A DNA stretch of 45,737 nucleotides from Acidimicrobiaceae bacterium. GTDB lineage: Bacteria; Actinomycetota; Acidimicrobiia; Acidimicrobiales; Palsa-688. The translations under genes were made by a program, and so were the position numbers. Positions 14,767-23,504 of this stretch are shown one piece after another; within the stretch, counting starts at the first letter, position 1; each line of letters begins with the position of its first letter. The notes beneath the pieces are model-generated. The model saw only the letters and a list, made by a program, of their open reading frames with translations, ran no database searches and was not told where the DNA came from. The stretch covers positions 362 through 46,098 of the forward strand of contig PMWT01000147.1 in assembly GCA_003166025.1 (NCBI GenBank). Direction: 5' to 3'.

Positions 14767-17082
14767 CGCCGTGCAGATCCCAGTTCCCGAGGATTTGGCC
14801 ATGTACATGGCCCTGTCCGCGTCACGCAGGATGTCGTCGGTCGATGCGTAGTACGCACCGCCCACCGCCACCCCGATACTGACGGCGAGCGAGAAGGTCT
14901 CGCCCCGCAGGACGTAGGGCTGGCGCAGGTGCTCCGACAACCGGTGGACGACGCCTTCGACCGTGGCGGTGTGCCTGGCGTCCTGCAAAAGGACCAGGAA
15001 CTCGTCTCCGCCGTAGCGGGCCGCCGTGTCCGATTCACGCACGTGCGCACGGATACGGTCGGCCACCTCGATGAGCAGTTGGTCGCCGAAAAGATGGCCC
15101 TTGGTGTCGTTGACGCGCTTGAAATTGTCAAGGTCCATCCACAGGACGGTGTAGGCGTGCTCGGGCTGCCGCTTGGATGCCAGCATGGCCTGGGACAGCC
15201 GGTCAAGGAACAGCTGCCGATTGGGCAGCCCGGTCAGGTGGTCGTAAAGGGCCTGGCGGCGCAGCTGCTCCTCCAGTGACCGTCGTTCCGTCACGTCGGT
15301 CATGGACCCGACGATGCGTGTGGCCGGCGCCCCGTTGCCGGGGACGGCGAGGATGCGGCAAATAGCCCACAGCAGCGGCCCGTCGCCCACCTGCGTCCGC
15401 AGCTCGTAGGTCACGAACGTGGTTTCGCCCGTCTCGAGGCCGGAAATTGCGGCCAACAGGCCGGCGCGGTCATCGGGGTGAACGTGCTTCAGCCATTGGT
15501 CGGGACCGCTGTCGATGTCGGCTTGGTCGACGCCCAGCATTTCCTGGAGGCGGGGGGAGAGATAAGCCGTCCCGGTGGTCAGGTCCCAGTCCCACAGGCC
15601 GTCATTGGCGGCGCGCGCCGCCAGGGCATAGCGCCGTTCGCTGGCTCGCACGGCGGCTGCCATTTCCCTTTCCCGCTGGTAAGAAATGGCGAGCTCGTCG
15701 CTTCTCTGGCTGAGCGAGCGCACCAGTTCTCTCTGGTACAGGGCTTGACTGAACAGGGCGGACCATGTGAAGTACGCCTCTTGTTCCAAAGAGGCGACCA
15801 TCGGCTGGGCAATGGCGAGGAACCCCCAGTCCGCTTTTGCGCTCTTCAGCGGGAACAGGTAGACGACGTCCTGGCCCTCCCCCACCGCGAACAGCTCCTC
15901 GGGGGGGAACGACTCCACGTCCATGCTGTAAGAACTGAGCTGTAGCCCGTTGCCCGAGGCGGCGAACGTACCGGCGATGTCGAGGGTGCCCCCCAGCCCC
16001 GGCTCGACCGGTCCGGGATCGACCGGCCTGGCACCATCGGCACCCTTGTCCTGCCACAGGCCCAGGGCGCCGGCCCGGGCCCCGGTTTTCTGCAACCAGT
16101 CCAACTGACGGGGGTCCCGGTCCTGGTAGAAGAGGTCGATGGTGATGCTGTAGTCGTCCCTCACCATCTTGCGCAGCTCGTAGTACGAGTCATTGCGCGT
16201 CGCCAACAAGGACTTGGCCAGGGTCAAGCTGCTCTCGGCCCCAGAACAGCCGCAGCTTTCACGGGCCAGGTAGGTCGTCGGCACCACGTGGCGGCCCGGC
16301 CGCACGCTGACGCCGGCCAATTGGCGCAACAACAGGTCCGCAGCCAGACGGCCCAGCTGGCTCACGTCGTGAGTGACCGTCGACAGGGCCGGCGATACCA
16401 GCTCGGCGCGCGGGTCGTCGTCAAAACCGGCAATAGCCTGGTCCGCCGGCAGCTCCAAGCCCGCGGCCTGCAGGACCTTCATGGTCCCCACGGCATTGAG
16501 GTCGGTGGCGGCGAACACCGCGGTGGAGTGCAAGCCCGCCGCCAGCAAGGCCTGGGCCGCCACCATGCCCCCGTTCTCGAGATTGTTGGGGGCCAGGAAC
16601 AACAGCTCGGGGTCGGGCTGCAGGCCGTGGTCCAGCAGGGTCGAACGGTAGGCCTCGTAGCGTTCGCGGATGTCGAACTCGCCCAGGTAGCCGATGAAGG
16701 CGATGCGGCGGTGGCCGTGCGCCAACAGGTGCTCGACGGCGCCCCTGGTACCCCCGGCATTGTCCACCAGTACCGCGGGACAGGCGAAGCCCGGCTCCTC
16801 GTTGCCGATGGACACGACGGGCTTGCCCGCGTCGCGAATGGCCTCGAGGTAGTCGCGGGGGACGGCGTTGGCAATCGTTATAAAGCCGGAAATGCCACGC
16901 CAGCCGACGTGCGCCAGGTCGTCCAGGACGATCTCCTCGTGGTAATCGATGCCCGTGGCCACAGTTTGCATGGCCAGGGCCCGGCCACCGGCCGGCGAGA
17001 CCGCTCGGGCCACGGCCCGGATAATCGCGCCCGAGTACCCCCCCGCTACCAGACCGGACAGGACGCAGATCGTCGTGGTCAA
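14707..17082 (-). CDS. Diguanylate cyclase with LacI-type periplasmic-binding-fold sensor, PAS and GGDEF domains
   Basis: This 791-residue protein is predicted cytosolic: no signal peptide or membrane helix is visible. Residues 1-275 form a LacI/GalR-type ligand domain (ICVLSGLVAGGY, LVDNAGGTRGAVEHL, HGHRRIAFIG, AGFDDDPRAELVSPALSTV) without the DNA-binding helix-turn-helix. ESCGCSGAES follows, then an uncharacterised GAF-like region (about 290-490). Next are a PAS domain (about 500-610; NDGLWDWDLTTG and HPDDRAGL) and a GGDEF domain. The active site RYGGDEF (about 690) is intact, with the inhibitory I-site RESD five residues before it, so it should make c-di-GMP with product feedback. The start is a TTG at 17082 behind a GGGGGGCG stretch. 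It probably turns sugar or small-ligand sensing directly into second messenger. The gene overlaps the protease gene tail-to-tail. Confidence 0.87.
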   Translation of the reverse strand: MTTTICVLSGLVAGGYSGAIIRAVARAVSPAGGRALAMQTVATGIDYHEEIVLDDLAHVGWRGISGFITIANAVPRDYLEAIRDAGKPVVSIGNEEPGFACPAVLVDNAGGTRGAVEHLLAHGHRRIAFIGYLGEFDIRERYEAYRSTLLDHGLQPDPELLFLAPNNLENGGMVAAQALLAAGLHSTAVFAATDLNAVGTMKVLQAAGLELPADQAIAGFDDDPRAELVSPALSTVTHDVSQLGRLAADLLLRQLAGVSVRPGRHVVPTTYLARESCGCSGAESSLTLAKSLLATRNDSYYELRKMVRDDYSITIDLFYQDRDPRQLDWLQKTGARAGALGLWQDKGADGARPVDPGPVEPGLGGTLDIAGTFAASGNGLQLSSYSMDVESFPPEELFAVGEGQDVVYLFPLKSAKADWGFLAIAQPMVASLEQEAYFTWSALFSQALYQRELVRSLSQRSDELAISYQREREMAAAVRASERRYALAARAANDGLWDWDLTTGTAYLSPRLQEMLGVDQADIDSGPDQWLKHVHPDDRAGLLAAISGLETGETTFVTYELRTQVGDGPLLWAICRILAVPGNGAPATRIVGSMTDVTERRSLEEQLRRQALYDHLTGLPNRQLFLDRLSQAMLASKRQPEHAYTVLWMDLDNFKRVNDTKGHLFGDQLLIEVADRIRAHVRESDTAARYGGDEFLVLLQDARHTATVEGVVHRLSEHLRQPYVLRGETFSLAVSIGVAVGGAYYASTDDILRDADRAMYMAKSSGTGICTALGAPFHHRHEAAVATPDGI

Positions 17083-17313
17083 AACAAGCGCCCCCCAGCC
17101 CGACGGTCTTCTCTGAGGCCGCCACCCGGCATCAGAAGAACGGCCTGTCCCATTAACTCTAGATCGTCGCCCGGACCGCCCGGGTTGAGGCCGGGCATTG
17201 TCCGAAGGGACCGACGCGTCGTCCGAGAGGTTGCTGGGGCTTAGAAAAGGCCCCGGACCTGCCCGCCGTCTACGGCCAGGTCCACTGCCTGTTGCTCCTC
17301 CCGGTAGTACCGC

Positions 17314-18696
17314 TCAGGCCTGAGGGTTGTTGCTGAACAGCTCCGTCGTCCCGGCGACGGTACAGTCACCGGCCGACACGCAGGCGATGTTGTCGCGCAG
17401 GCTCGAGTCCTGCACGTCGAAGCCCCTGGCCGCCTTGCTCGCCGACCAGGTGGCGCCGCCGTCGCCCGAGTAGGCGGCTCGGGCGCCCACGACGTAACAG
17501 CTCGGGCCGGGCACCGACGCCAGGCAGTCCAAGTCGCCCCACGCGCCGTTGGGGTCGCTGGTGGTCACCCAGTAGGCGCCCCCGTCGGCGGAGAACAGCA
17601 GCGTGCTACCCGAGGCGGCACATTCGGTCCGGGCCCCGGCGGCGGCACACGACACGCTCCCCCACGGGCTCGGCAGGGCCACGTGGGCGGGGAAGACGCT
17701 GTTGGACCAGGACTTGCCGGCGTCCTGCGAGTACACGGCCACGTTGGCGGTGATGCTACCGGTCGTCTCGGTGCCGAGGGCGGCGCAACTTACCTGGCCC
17801 CGGGAGGCAAAGCACGACACCGTGTTGAGCTCGCCCACCCTTTGGGGCAGGACGCCCGGCGCCCACTTGGCGCCGCCGTCCGTGGAGTACCAGGCCGTGT
17901 CGGCCGGTGTGCTGGTCGCGGCGTCGAACACATAGCCGACGCCGACGCAGTCCATATGGCCCCGGCTGACTACGCAGGACAGGTCCTGAGCGGCCAGGGG
18001 CCCGAAGCTCCGGCTTGGGACGGACGAGGACGCCGACCAGCTGGCCCCCCCGTTGGTGCTGTACAGCGTGCCCACGCTGTCCGGTGCGCCGACGCAGTCC
18101 ACCCCCAGGTCCACTTCGTAGCAGGACACCACTGGGGCCTGCCATGAGGCTTGGCCCACGGGGGCGGGGGGACTGGCCACCGACCAGCTGGCCCCCCCGT
18201 TGTCGGAGAAGTAGGCGACTTGCTCAGAGGGACTGGCCCCGATCCCGGGCGTGAGCATCGCCCACGCTGCGCAGTCCGTGCGGGACCGGCCGGTAGGGGC
18301 GCACGAAACGGCCGCCAAGCCGATGAACTGTCCGTCGGCGGCGACCGGGACGCGGGCGACCTGCCAGGAGAGGCCTTTGTCCCTGGAGTACTCGGCCACA
18401 TTGAAACTGCGTTGGGCCACACAGATGGTCCCGACCATTTTGGCGCAGGCTGTGCCCGCGCCTATGGCGACGCAGTCAGAGCCCCCGCTCACGCAGGCGA
18501 CGGCGGGGGCCAAGGAGAACACGCCGGACGGCTGGGTGGCAACGTACCAGGCGGGCAGGCTCGCAGTGGCGGCGGCCAGGGCGGACGGTGAGGGACCGAG
18601 GGCCCCCCAAGCCAAAATGACCGCGCCACAGGCAGCGGCCCAGGGGTGCGGACGGTGCCCACCCGCTCCTTGGCCCGTGTGCGCCCGACTGCTCAT
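17314..18696 (-). CDS. Secreted beta-propeller protein with BNR-like, cysteine-paired repeats
   Basis: This 460-residue protein has a signal peptide ending near residue 42 (AILAWGALGPSPSALA). The rest is about eight repeats of 40-60 residues. Each starts with a hydrophobic strand and a cysteine (for example TVSC, SVSC, DLDC), has a second cysteine 8-11 residues later, and ends with an Asp-box-like YSxDGGAxW. The last repeat lacks its Trp strand, while the N terminus supplies an unpaired PAWYVATQPSG strand. This is the classic velcro closure of a propeller. Related exo-alpha-sialidase-like or BNR proteins are common in actinobacteria. No catalytic sialidase arginine triad is recognisable, so binding or scaffolding outside the cell is more likely than glycosidase activity. 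A possible -10, TAGGAT, lies at 18727-18732 on the reverse strand. Confidence 0.75.
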   Translation of the reverse strand: MSSRAHTGQGAGGHRPHPWAAACGAVILAWGALGPSPSALAAATASLPAWYVATQPSGVFSLAPAVACVSGGSDCVAIGAGTACAKMVGTICVAQRSFNVAEYSRDKGLSWQVARVPVAADGQFIGLAAVSCAPTGRSRTDCAAWAMLTPGIGASPSEQVAYFSDNGGASWSVASPPAPVGQASWQAPVVSCYEVDLGVDCVGAPDSVGTLYSTNGGASWSASSSVPSRSFGPLAAQDLSCVVSRGHMDCVGVGYVFDAATSTPADTAWYSTDGGAKWAPGVLPQRVGELNTVSCFASRGQVSCAALGTETTGSITANVAVYSQDAGKSWSNSVFPAHVALPSPWGSVSCAAAGARTECAASGSTLLFSADGGAYWVTTSDPNGAWGDLDCLASVPGPSCYVVGARAAYSGDGGATWSASKAARGFDVQDSSLRDNIACVSAGDCTVAGTTELFSNNPQA

Positions 18697-19017
18697 CCGC
18701 TTTGTCCTTCCCGGTTTTGCGGGCCAATCCTAACGGCGCGCCCAGGCGACCGTGGACCATCCCTGAGCAGGGGCCCGATGGCCCTGGGCGGCACCTCAGG
18801 CCACCAGGCCCGGCCGGCGGGAAGCTACGCGCTCGCGGGCGCCGCCGCTTTTTAGGGGCCCACAATAATGCATATAGGAGCACCCATCGCGGCGGTGCAA
18901 ATTACCCGCACAATTGACATGAGCCTTACCGAACAACGCAGGTGCCCGTGCGGAAAGTTTTTCCTTGGGGCGCCGGGCGTGACGGTAGAATAGAAGATAG
19001 GGATAACGGAGGCAATT
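18697..19017. other. Divergent intergenic region between propeller and phosphoheptose isomerase genes
   Basis: This 321-base gap holds both promoters. On the forward strand a TAGAAT (18986-18991) could serve as -10, and a GGAGG ribosome site precedes the ATG at 19018. A lone TTGACA (18914-18919) has no matching -10. An open frame at 18868-18993 would encode 41 residues with a CPCGKFF motif and ends 24 bases before the isomerase start. Its third-position base use is unlike nearby genes, so I do not call it a gene. Confidence 0.4.
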
Positions 19018-19662
19018 ATGACTGATAAAGGGCTACGGGAGCGGGAAGAGCTTTTCGTGCAGGAAGAGGTCGACAACGTCAGGAAAAGCCTGGACGCCTT
19101 CGGCGAGCAGGATTACGCCACGGTCACCCGCGTGGTGGCGGCAATGGTGCGCAGCCTGAAAGCGGGAGGCAAAGTCATGTTCTGCGGCAACGGCGGCTCA
19201 GCCGCCGAGGCTCAACACCTTGCCGCTGAACTCGCGTCCCGGCAAAACTATGACCGCCCACCGGCTGCCAGCCTGGCTCTCACCGTCGACAGCTCGGCGC
19301 TTACGGCCATTGCCAATGACTACGCCTACAGCTCCATCTTCGCTCGCCAGGTCGCTGGGCTCGGCCACAAGGGCGATGTGCTGGTCTGCCTCTCCGCCTC
19401 AGGCACGTCCAAAAACGTCGTGTCCGCCCTGAACGAAGCGGAGGGAAGAGGGATCACCACCGTGGCCATGACCGGCAAGTTCCCCCGGGACCTGAAGTCG
19501 GCTAACTACGTCCTGGCCATGCCGAGCACCGACACGGCCCACGTCCAGGAGCTTCACCTCGTCGTCGGCCACATAATCCTTTCCCTGGTGGAGCGGTTGA
19601 TGTTCCCGGCGCCGGCGCTCGAGTCCCTGGCATCGCCCTTCGGATGGGGCGAGCACCTCTGA
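19018..19662 (+). CDS. gmhA: Phosphoheptose isomerase (SIS domain, sedoheptulose 7-phosphate isomerase)
   Basis: This 214-residue cytosolic enzyme interconverts D-sedoheptulose 7-phosphate and D-glycero-D-manno-heptose 7-phosphate, the first step toward activated heptose. Family landmarks are all visible: CGNGGSAAEAQHLAAELASR with S61, TVDSSALTAIANDYAYSSIFARQV, CLSASGTSKNVV, the AMPSTDTAHVQELHL segment and the terminal helix. Length is slightly above the usual 190-200. The ATG at 19018 has a GGAGG ribosome site. No other heptose gene (hldE, gmhB, hldD) is in the window, so the product's use is unknown. In Gram-positive bacteria such heptoses go into S-layer or capsular glycans. A related DiaA-type SIS protein is possible but less likely given the ExxR and SxSG details. 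Confidence 0.9.
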   Translation: MTDKGLREREELFVQEEVDNVRKSLDAFGEQDYATVTRVVAAMVRSLKAGGKVMFCGNGGSAAEAQHLAAELASRQNYDRPPAASLALTVDSSALTAIANDYAYSSIFARQVAGLGHKGDVLVCLSASGTSKNVVSALNEAEGRGITTVAMTGKFPRDLKSANYVLAMPSTDTAHVQELHLVVGHIILSLVERLMFPAPALESLASPFGWGEHL

Positions 19663-19706
19663 GCCGCCCTGGCTCATCGGGTGGGCGACATGCTCTTTTC
19701 CGATAA

Positions 19707-19787
19707 GTGCAAACCTTCAAGGAGGCTGGACCTCCGGCCGAGAACGTTTGGGTGACAAGCAGGCTCTCAAGAGGAGAGAAATTGCAC
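19707..19787 (+). other. Structured leader candidate upstream of the GGDEF-EAL gene
   Basis: A 6-base inverted pair (GTGCAA 19707-19712, TTGCAC 19782-19787) encloses further helices: CAAAC/GTTTG (19710-19714 with 19746-19750, an alternative pairing) and a tight GGAGG-CTGGA-CCTCC hairpin (19721-19735). It does not contain the conserved blocks of the known c-di-GMP riboswitches. A cis-regulatory RNA is possible but unproven. Confidence 0.3.
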
Positions 19788-19863
19788 CATCGGGGCCGCC
19801 TCGGCTGAACTCAGGCCGGGCGGCGGCTCCAACGCCGACCCAGCTTGCTCGGAACTCAGGAGC

Positions 19864-21921
19864 ATGACAAAAAAGCTACGGCTGTCGGTCAATCTTTTCG
19901 TCCTCTTCGTAGCCGTAGGCGCCCTCGTGGGCGTCGTGTTCGACCTGTGGGCCTCCCGGGGCCACCAGCTCTCCGGCCCCCGCCCCCAGGTCCTGGCCAT
20001 GTTCGCCGCCTGCTGCCTGGTCACCGATCTCTGGCCCCTGCGCCGGCTGAGGCGCGAAGAAGGTGGGCGGGCCACCGCCAGCTGGACGTTCATGGTGGCC
20101 ATTTTGCTGGTGGCACCGCCGGTCGCCGCGATAGTGATCGGCGCTGGCACCGTCGTCATCGGCGACGTCGTCGCCCGCAAGCCAGCCGTCAAGGTCCTCT
20201 TCAACACCGCCCAGGTCAGCCTCTGCCTGAGCCTCGGCGCGGCCATCCTGGTCGCCGCCGGCCAGGACAATGCCCTGGGTGCCGGCGGCACCGCCCCGTC
20301 CCTGACCTGGTTCCCAGCTCTCCTGGCCGCCGGAGCGGCCGTGTTCGCGGTCAACACCGCGCTCCTGTGCTCAGCCATGGCCCTGCACCAGGGGCGGCCG
20401 GTCAGCGAGGCCCTGCGTTCCGTGGGCGCGGTCAACCTCCCCACCGACGGCGTCCTGTTGGCGCTGTCCCCCATTTTCGTGGTGGTGGCCGAGCGCAGCA
20501 TCCTGCTCGTCCCGCTCCTGCTCGTCATCACCTGGACGGTTTACCGGACAGCCGAGACCGCCCTGGTCCGCCGGCACGAGGCAACTCATGACTCGCTGAC
20601 GCAGCTACCCAACCGGCGCCTCTTCGACGAGCACCTCGCCCGCGCTGTCCTAACGGCCCGACGTAGCGGGGCGCGCGTCGGCGTCGTGCTCATCGACCTT
20701 GACGGCTTCAAAAACATCAACGACCGGCTGGGCCACGAGGTGGGCGACGGCGTGCTCCGCAGCGTGGCGGCGAGGATGAACAATGTCCGCCGGGCGCCGG
20801 ACCTGCTGGCCCGCATCGGCGGCGACGAGTTTGCCCTCGTGCTTACTGACCTCGGTTCGGTGGCCACGGCAACCGAGGTGGCCGAGCGGGTGCGGGCCAC
20901 TTTTGGGTTGCCGTGCATGGTCGAAGGTTTCCCGGTGGCGGTGGAGGCAAGTCTGGGAGTGGCGGTACTGCCCGACCATGCCCAGGACGCCGAGACGTTG
21001 TTGCGGCGGGCGGACGAGAACATGTACTCGGCCAAGAAAGGCCACTGGAGCGTTATCGTCTGCGACCCGAGATCAGGTACCCGCCCTATCGACCGCATCG
21101 GTTTGCTGGCCGACATCCCCGGGGCGCTCCTGACGAACCAGTTCTTCCTCGAGTACCAGCCCCAGATAAGCCTTCTGAGCGGGCAGACCGTCGGGGTCGA
21201 GGCCCTGGTCAGGTGGCGCCACCCGGTGGCCGGCGTCCTGACCCCCCTCGAGTTCATATCGCTGGCCGAACAGACCGAGCTCATCGGCGCCATCACCGAA
21301 TGGGTACTGCGGGAGGCGCTGACCCAGTGCGAGTCGTGGCGGCGCGCCGGCCAGGACCTGCGGGTGGCGGTCAACATCTCGGCCCGCAATATGCGCGACG
21401 TGCGTTTCCCCGAGGTCGTAGCCCGCTTGGTGCGCGAGACCGGCGTCGACCCGGGCGCCGTCGAGCTCGAGGTGACCGAGAACACCATCGGCCTTGACCG
21501 CGCTACGGCTCAGTCCGTCCTGGCCCGGCTGCGTTCCAGCGGGCTGTCCATCTCGATAGACGACTTCGGGACGGGCTATTCGTCGATGGCGCAGCTACGC
21601 GATCTACCCGTGGACCGCATCAAGATCGACCGGAGTTTTGTGACCAACATGGCCCGCCAGGACAGGGACGCCCTTATCGTCCGGGCCATCGTCCAGCTCG
21701 GTCAGGCTCTCGGCATGGAGACGATCGCCGAGGGCGTAGAGGACACTGGTGTGGCCGATCTGCTGCTTGGGCTCGGCTGTAACACGGGGCAGGGATGGCT
21801 CTACGGCGCGGCGATGGCGCCCGAGGTACTCGCCCGCCACCTCTGGGTGCCCGGACGGGCACCCGAACCTCGGGTGCCTAAGCCCTGGGTGCCCTCCGGT
21901 CGTCCGGGCATCCGCCTTTGA
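19864..21921 (+). CDS. Membrane-anchored GGDEF-EAL bifunctional c-di-GMP enzyme
   Basis: This 685-residue protein has about six to seven N-terminal membrane helices (residues 8-235) forming a MASE-like sensor. GGDEF and EAL domains follow. The cyclase site is intact (RIGGDEF with G319 first), and an I-site RAPD lies five residues before it. The EAL domain begins with E446-A-L-V-R-W and keeps VNISARNM, ELEVTENT, DDFGTGYSS, KIDRSF, IAEGVED and GQGWLYGAA, the full metal and catalytic set. Both synthesis and breakdown of c-di-GMP are therefore chemically possible; the net direction depends on the sensor signal, which is unknown. The start ATG 19864 has AGGAG directly before it with a short gap. 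After the EAL domain the last 30 residues are a Pro/Arg-rich tail. Confidence 0.92.
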   Translation: MTKKLRLSVNLFVLFVAVGALVGVVFDLWASRGHQLSGPRPQVLAMFAACCLVTDLWPLRRLRREEGGRATASWTFMVAILLVAPPVAAIVIGAGTVVIGDVVARKPAVKVLFNTAQVSLCLSLGAAILVAAGQDNALGAGGTAPSLTWFPALLAAGAAVFAVNTALLCSAMALHQGRPVSEALRSVGAVNLPTDGVLLALSPIFVVVAERSILLVPLLLVITWTVYRTAETALVRRHEATHDSLTQLPNRRLFDEHLARAVLTARRSGARVGVVLIDLDGFKNINDRLGHEVGDGVLRSVAARMNNVRRAPDLLARIGGDEFALVLTDLGSVATATEVAERVRATFGLPCMVEGFPVAVEASLGVAVLPDHAQDAETLLRRADENMYSAKKGHWSVIVCDPRSGTRPIDRIGLLADIPGALLTNQFFLEYQPQISLLSGQTVGVEALVRWRHPVAGVLTPLEFISLAEQTELIGAITEWVLREALTQCESWRRAGQDLRVAVNISARNMRDVRFPEVVARLVRETGVDPGAVELEVTENTIGLDRATAQSVLARLRSSGLSISIDDFGTGYSSMAQLRDLPVDRIKIDRSFVTNMARQDRDALIVRAIVQLGQALGMETIAEGVEDTGVADLLLGLGCNTGQGWLYGAAMAPEVLARHLWVPGRAPEPRVPKPWVPSGRPGIRL

Positions 21922-22014
21922 CCGGGCACAGGCCGGCCGGCCCCTATGGGGCGTGAGAGGCACGTCGGTCTGGGTCATCGTGATCGACGCTCTCGGACCT
22001 GTAACGATCTGGGC

Positions 22015-23484
22015 ATGACCCCTTACGACCTCGTGCTGCGAGGAGGGCGCGTGATCGACCCCGAGTCGATGCTCGACGGCACCCGGGACGTGGCCATCGA
22101 CGGCGGGCGGGTGAGCGCCGTGTCGGAGGAGCACGTCGACGGCAAGGCGGTCATCGACGTCTCCGGCCTGGTGGTCGCCCCCGGGTTCATTGACCTCCAT
22201 AGTCACGCCCAGACGTTGGCCGGGCGGCGTCTCCAGGCTTTTGACGGTGTCACGACCGCGCTCGAGCTGGAGGCAGGCAGGGCCCCGATCCATGAGGCCT
22301 ACGCCTGGGACGCCGCCATGGGCTCGCCCATCAACTACGGGTTTTCTACGTCGTGGGCGGCCGTGCGCCGGCGGGTGGCCACCGGCGTCGTCGGCGACGG
22401 CGGGATCGACAGCTGCCTCTCGGTCCTGGGCGAGACGGCATGGAGGGGCCCCCTGACCGCAGAGGAGCGCGCCCGCCTTGTCGGGCATCTCTCGGACGAC
22501 CTCGCCCAGGGTGCCGTCGGGATTGGGGTGTTGCTCGGTTACGCGCCCGACGTGAGCCCCGAGGAATACCTGGCCGTCGCCGGCTTGGCCGCCAGTGCGG
22601 GAGTGCCGACGTTCACGCATTGCCGAGATCTGGTCGAGCTTTCGACGCGCTCGAAGGTCGGCGGCGCCGAAGAGCTCGTGCGGGCCGCGGCGACAACCGG
22701 TGCTCACATGCACGTCTGCCATGTCAACAGCACGTGGCCCCGCGAGATCGACCGTGTGCTCGACCTCTTCGAGCGCTGCCGGGCCGAGGGCGGCCGGGTA
22801 ACGACGGAGGCCTATCCTTACGGGGCCTCGGCGACGGCGATAGGGGCACCGTTCCTCAGCCCCGAGGCCTTGGCGCACCGCGAACTGGCGCCGTCGTCGA
22901 TCACCTATCTCCCGAGCGGGGAGCGGGTGGCCGACGAAGCCCGACTGCGCCAGCTGCGAGCCCAGGATCCCAATGGCCTTGTGGTCGTCAACTTCCTGGA
23001 CGAGGACGACCCGGCCAAAATGGCCGAGCTGCGGCGCTCGCTCAACTTCGCCGATGCCATCGTGGCGAGCGACGCCCTTCCGCTCGTGGTCGTGGCCGAC
23101 CATTTCGATCCCCTCGCCTGGCCCCTGGCTCGGGGGGCGGTGACACACCCGCGCTCGGCCGGGTGTTTCTCGAGGGCGCTGCGCCTCTGGCGTGAGGAGG
23201 GCGCGCCGCTGGCCGAAGCTGTCCGCCGGTGCACGCTGCTCCCCGCCCGCGTCCTCGAAGGCTCCTGCCCGGCAATGCGCACCAGAGGTCGGGTGCAACC
23301 GGGCTCTAGTGCCGACGTGGTGGTCTTCGACGCCGAACGGATAACGGACCAGGCCACCTACGCCGACAGCACCCGCCCTTCGTCCGGCGTGCGTTATTTG
23401 TTGGTCGACGGTGAGCCCGTCATCCGGGACGGCGAACTGGTGGCTGGGGCGCGTCCCGGTCGGCCGATAACGGCGAGCACATAA
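22015..23484 (+). CDS. N-acyl-D-amino-acid deacylase-like amidohydrolase
   Basis: This 489-residue metal-dependent hydrolase belongs to the amidohydrolase superfamily, D-aminoacylase branch. These enzymes remove acyl groups from N-acyl-D-amino acids. The N-terminal beta-domain (YDLVLRGGRVIDPESMLDG) leads into the barrel with DLHSH (H62, H64), FTHCRDL (H202), HMHVCHVNST (H231, H233, H236), a late Asp (VASDALPLVV) and the closing beta-domain (PGSSADVVVFD, YLLVDGEPVI). The ATG at 22015 starts exactly at the MTPYDLVLRGG consensus; an open frame reaches 69 bases further upstream but does not resemble the family. It is the first of four amidohydrolase-fold genes within 10 kb. Dihydropyrimidinase-like or D-glutamate deacylase specificity cannot be ruled out. 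Confidence 0.82.
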   Translation: MTPYDLVLRGGRVIDPESMLDGTRDVAIDGGRVSAVSEEHVDGKAVIDVSGLVVAPGFIDLHSHAQTLAGRRLQAFDGVTTALELEAGRAPIHEAYAWDAAMGSPINYGFSTSWAAVRRRVATGVVGDGGIDSCLSVLGETAWRGPLTAEERARLVGHLSDDLAQGAVGIGVLLGYAPDVSPEEYLAVAGLAASAGVPTFTHCRDLVELSTRSKVGGAEELVRAAATTGAHMHVCHVNSTWPREIDRVLDLFERCRAEGGRVTTEAYPYGASATAIGAPFLSPEALAHRELAPSSITYLPSGERVADEARLRQLRAQDPNGLVVVNFLDEDDPAKMAELRRSLNFADAIVASDALPLVVVADHFDPLAWPLARGAVTHPRSAGCFSRALRLWREEGAPLAEAVRRCTLLPARVLEGSCPAMRTRGRVQPGSSADVVVFDAERITDQATYADSTRPSSGVRYLLVDGEPVIRDGELVAGARPGRPITAST

Positions 23485-23504
23485 GCGGCACTCGGTCCGA
23501 CGCC

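Noticed and set aside
18852-19076. Reverse-strand 74-codon frame at the gmhA start
   Set aside because: It overlaps the gmhA N terminus and ribosome site; no family resemblance.
19663-19863. c-di-GMP riboswitch upstream of the GGDEF-EAL gene
   Set aside because: GTGCAAACC looked suggestive, but the conserved GEMM blocks, including the tetraloop and receptor, are absent. It is kept only as a structured-leader candidate.
21604-23298. Reverse-strand frame of 564 codons across the EAL domain and deacylase
   Set aside because: It spans the end of one real gene and most of another; composition is typical of an antisense shadow.
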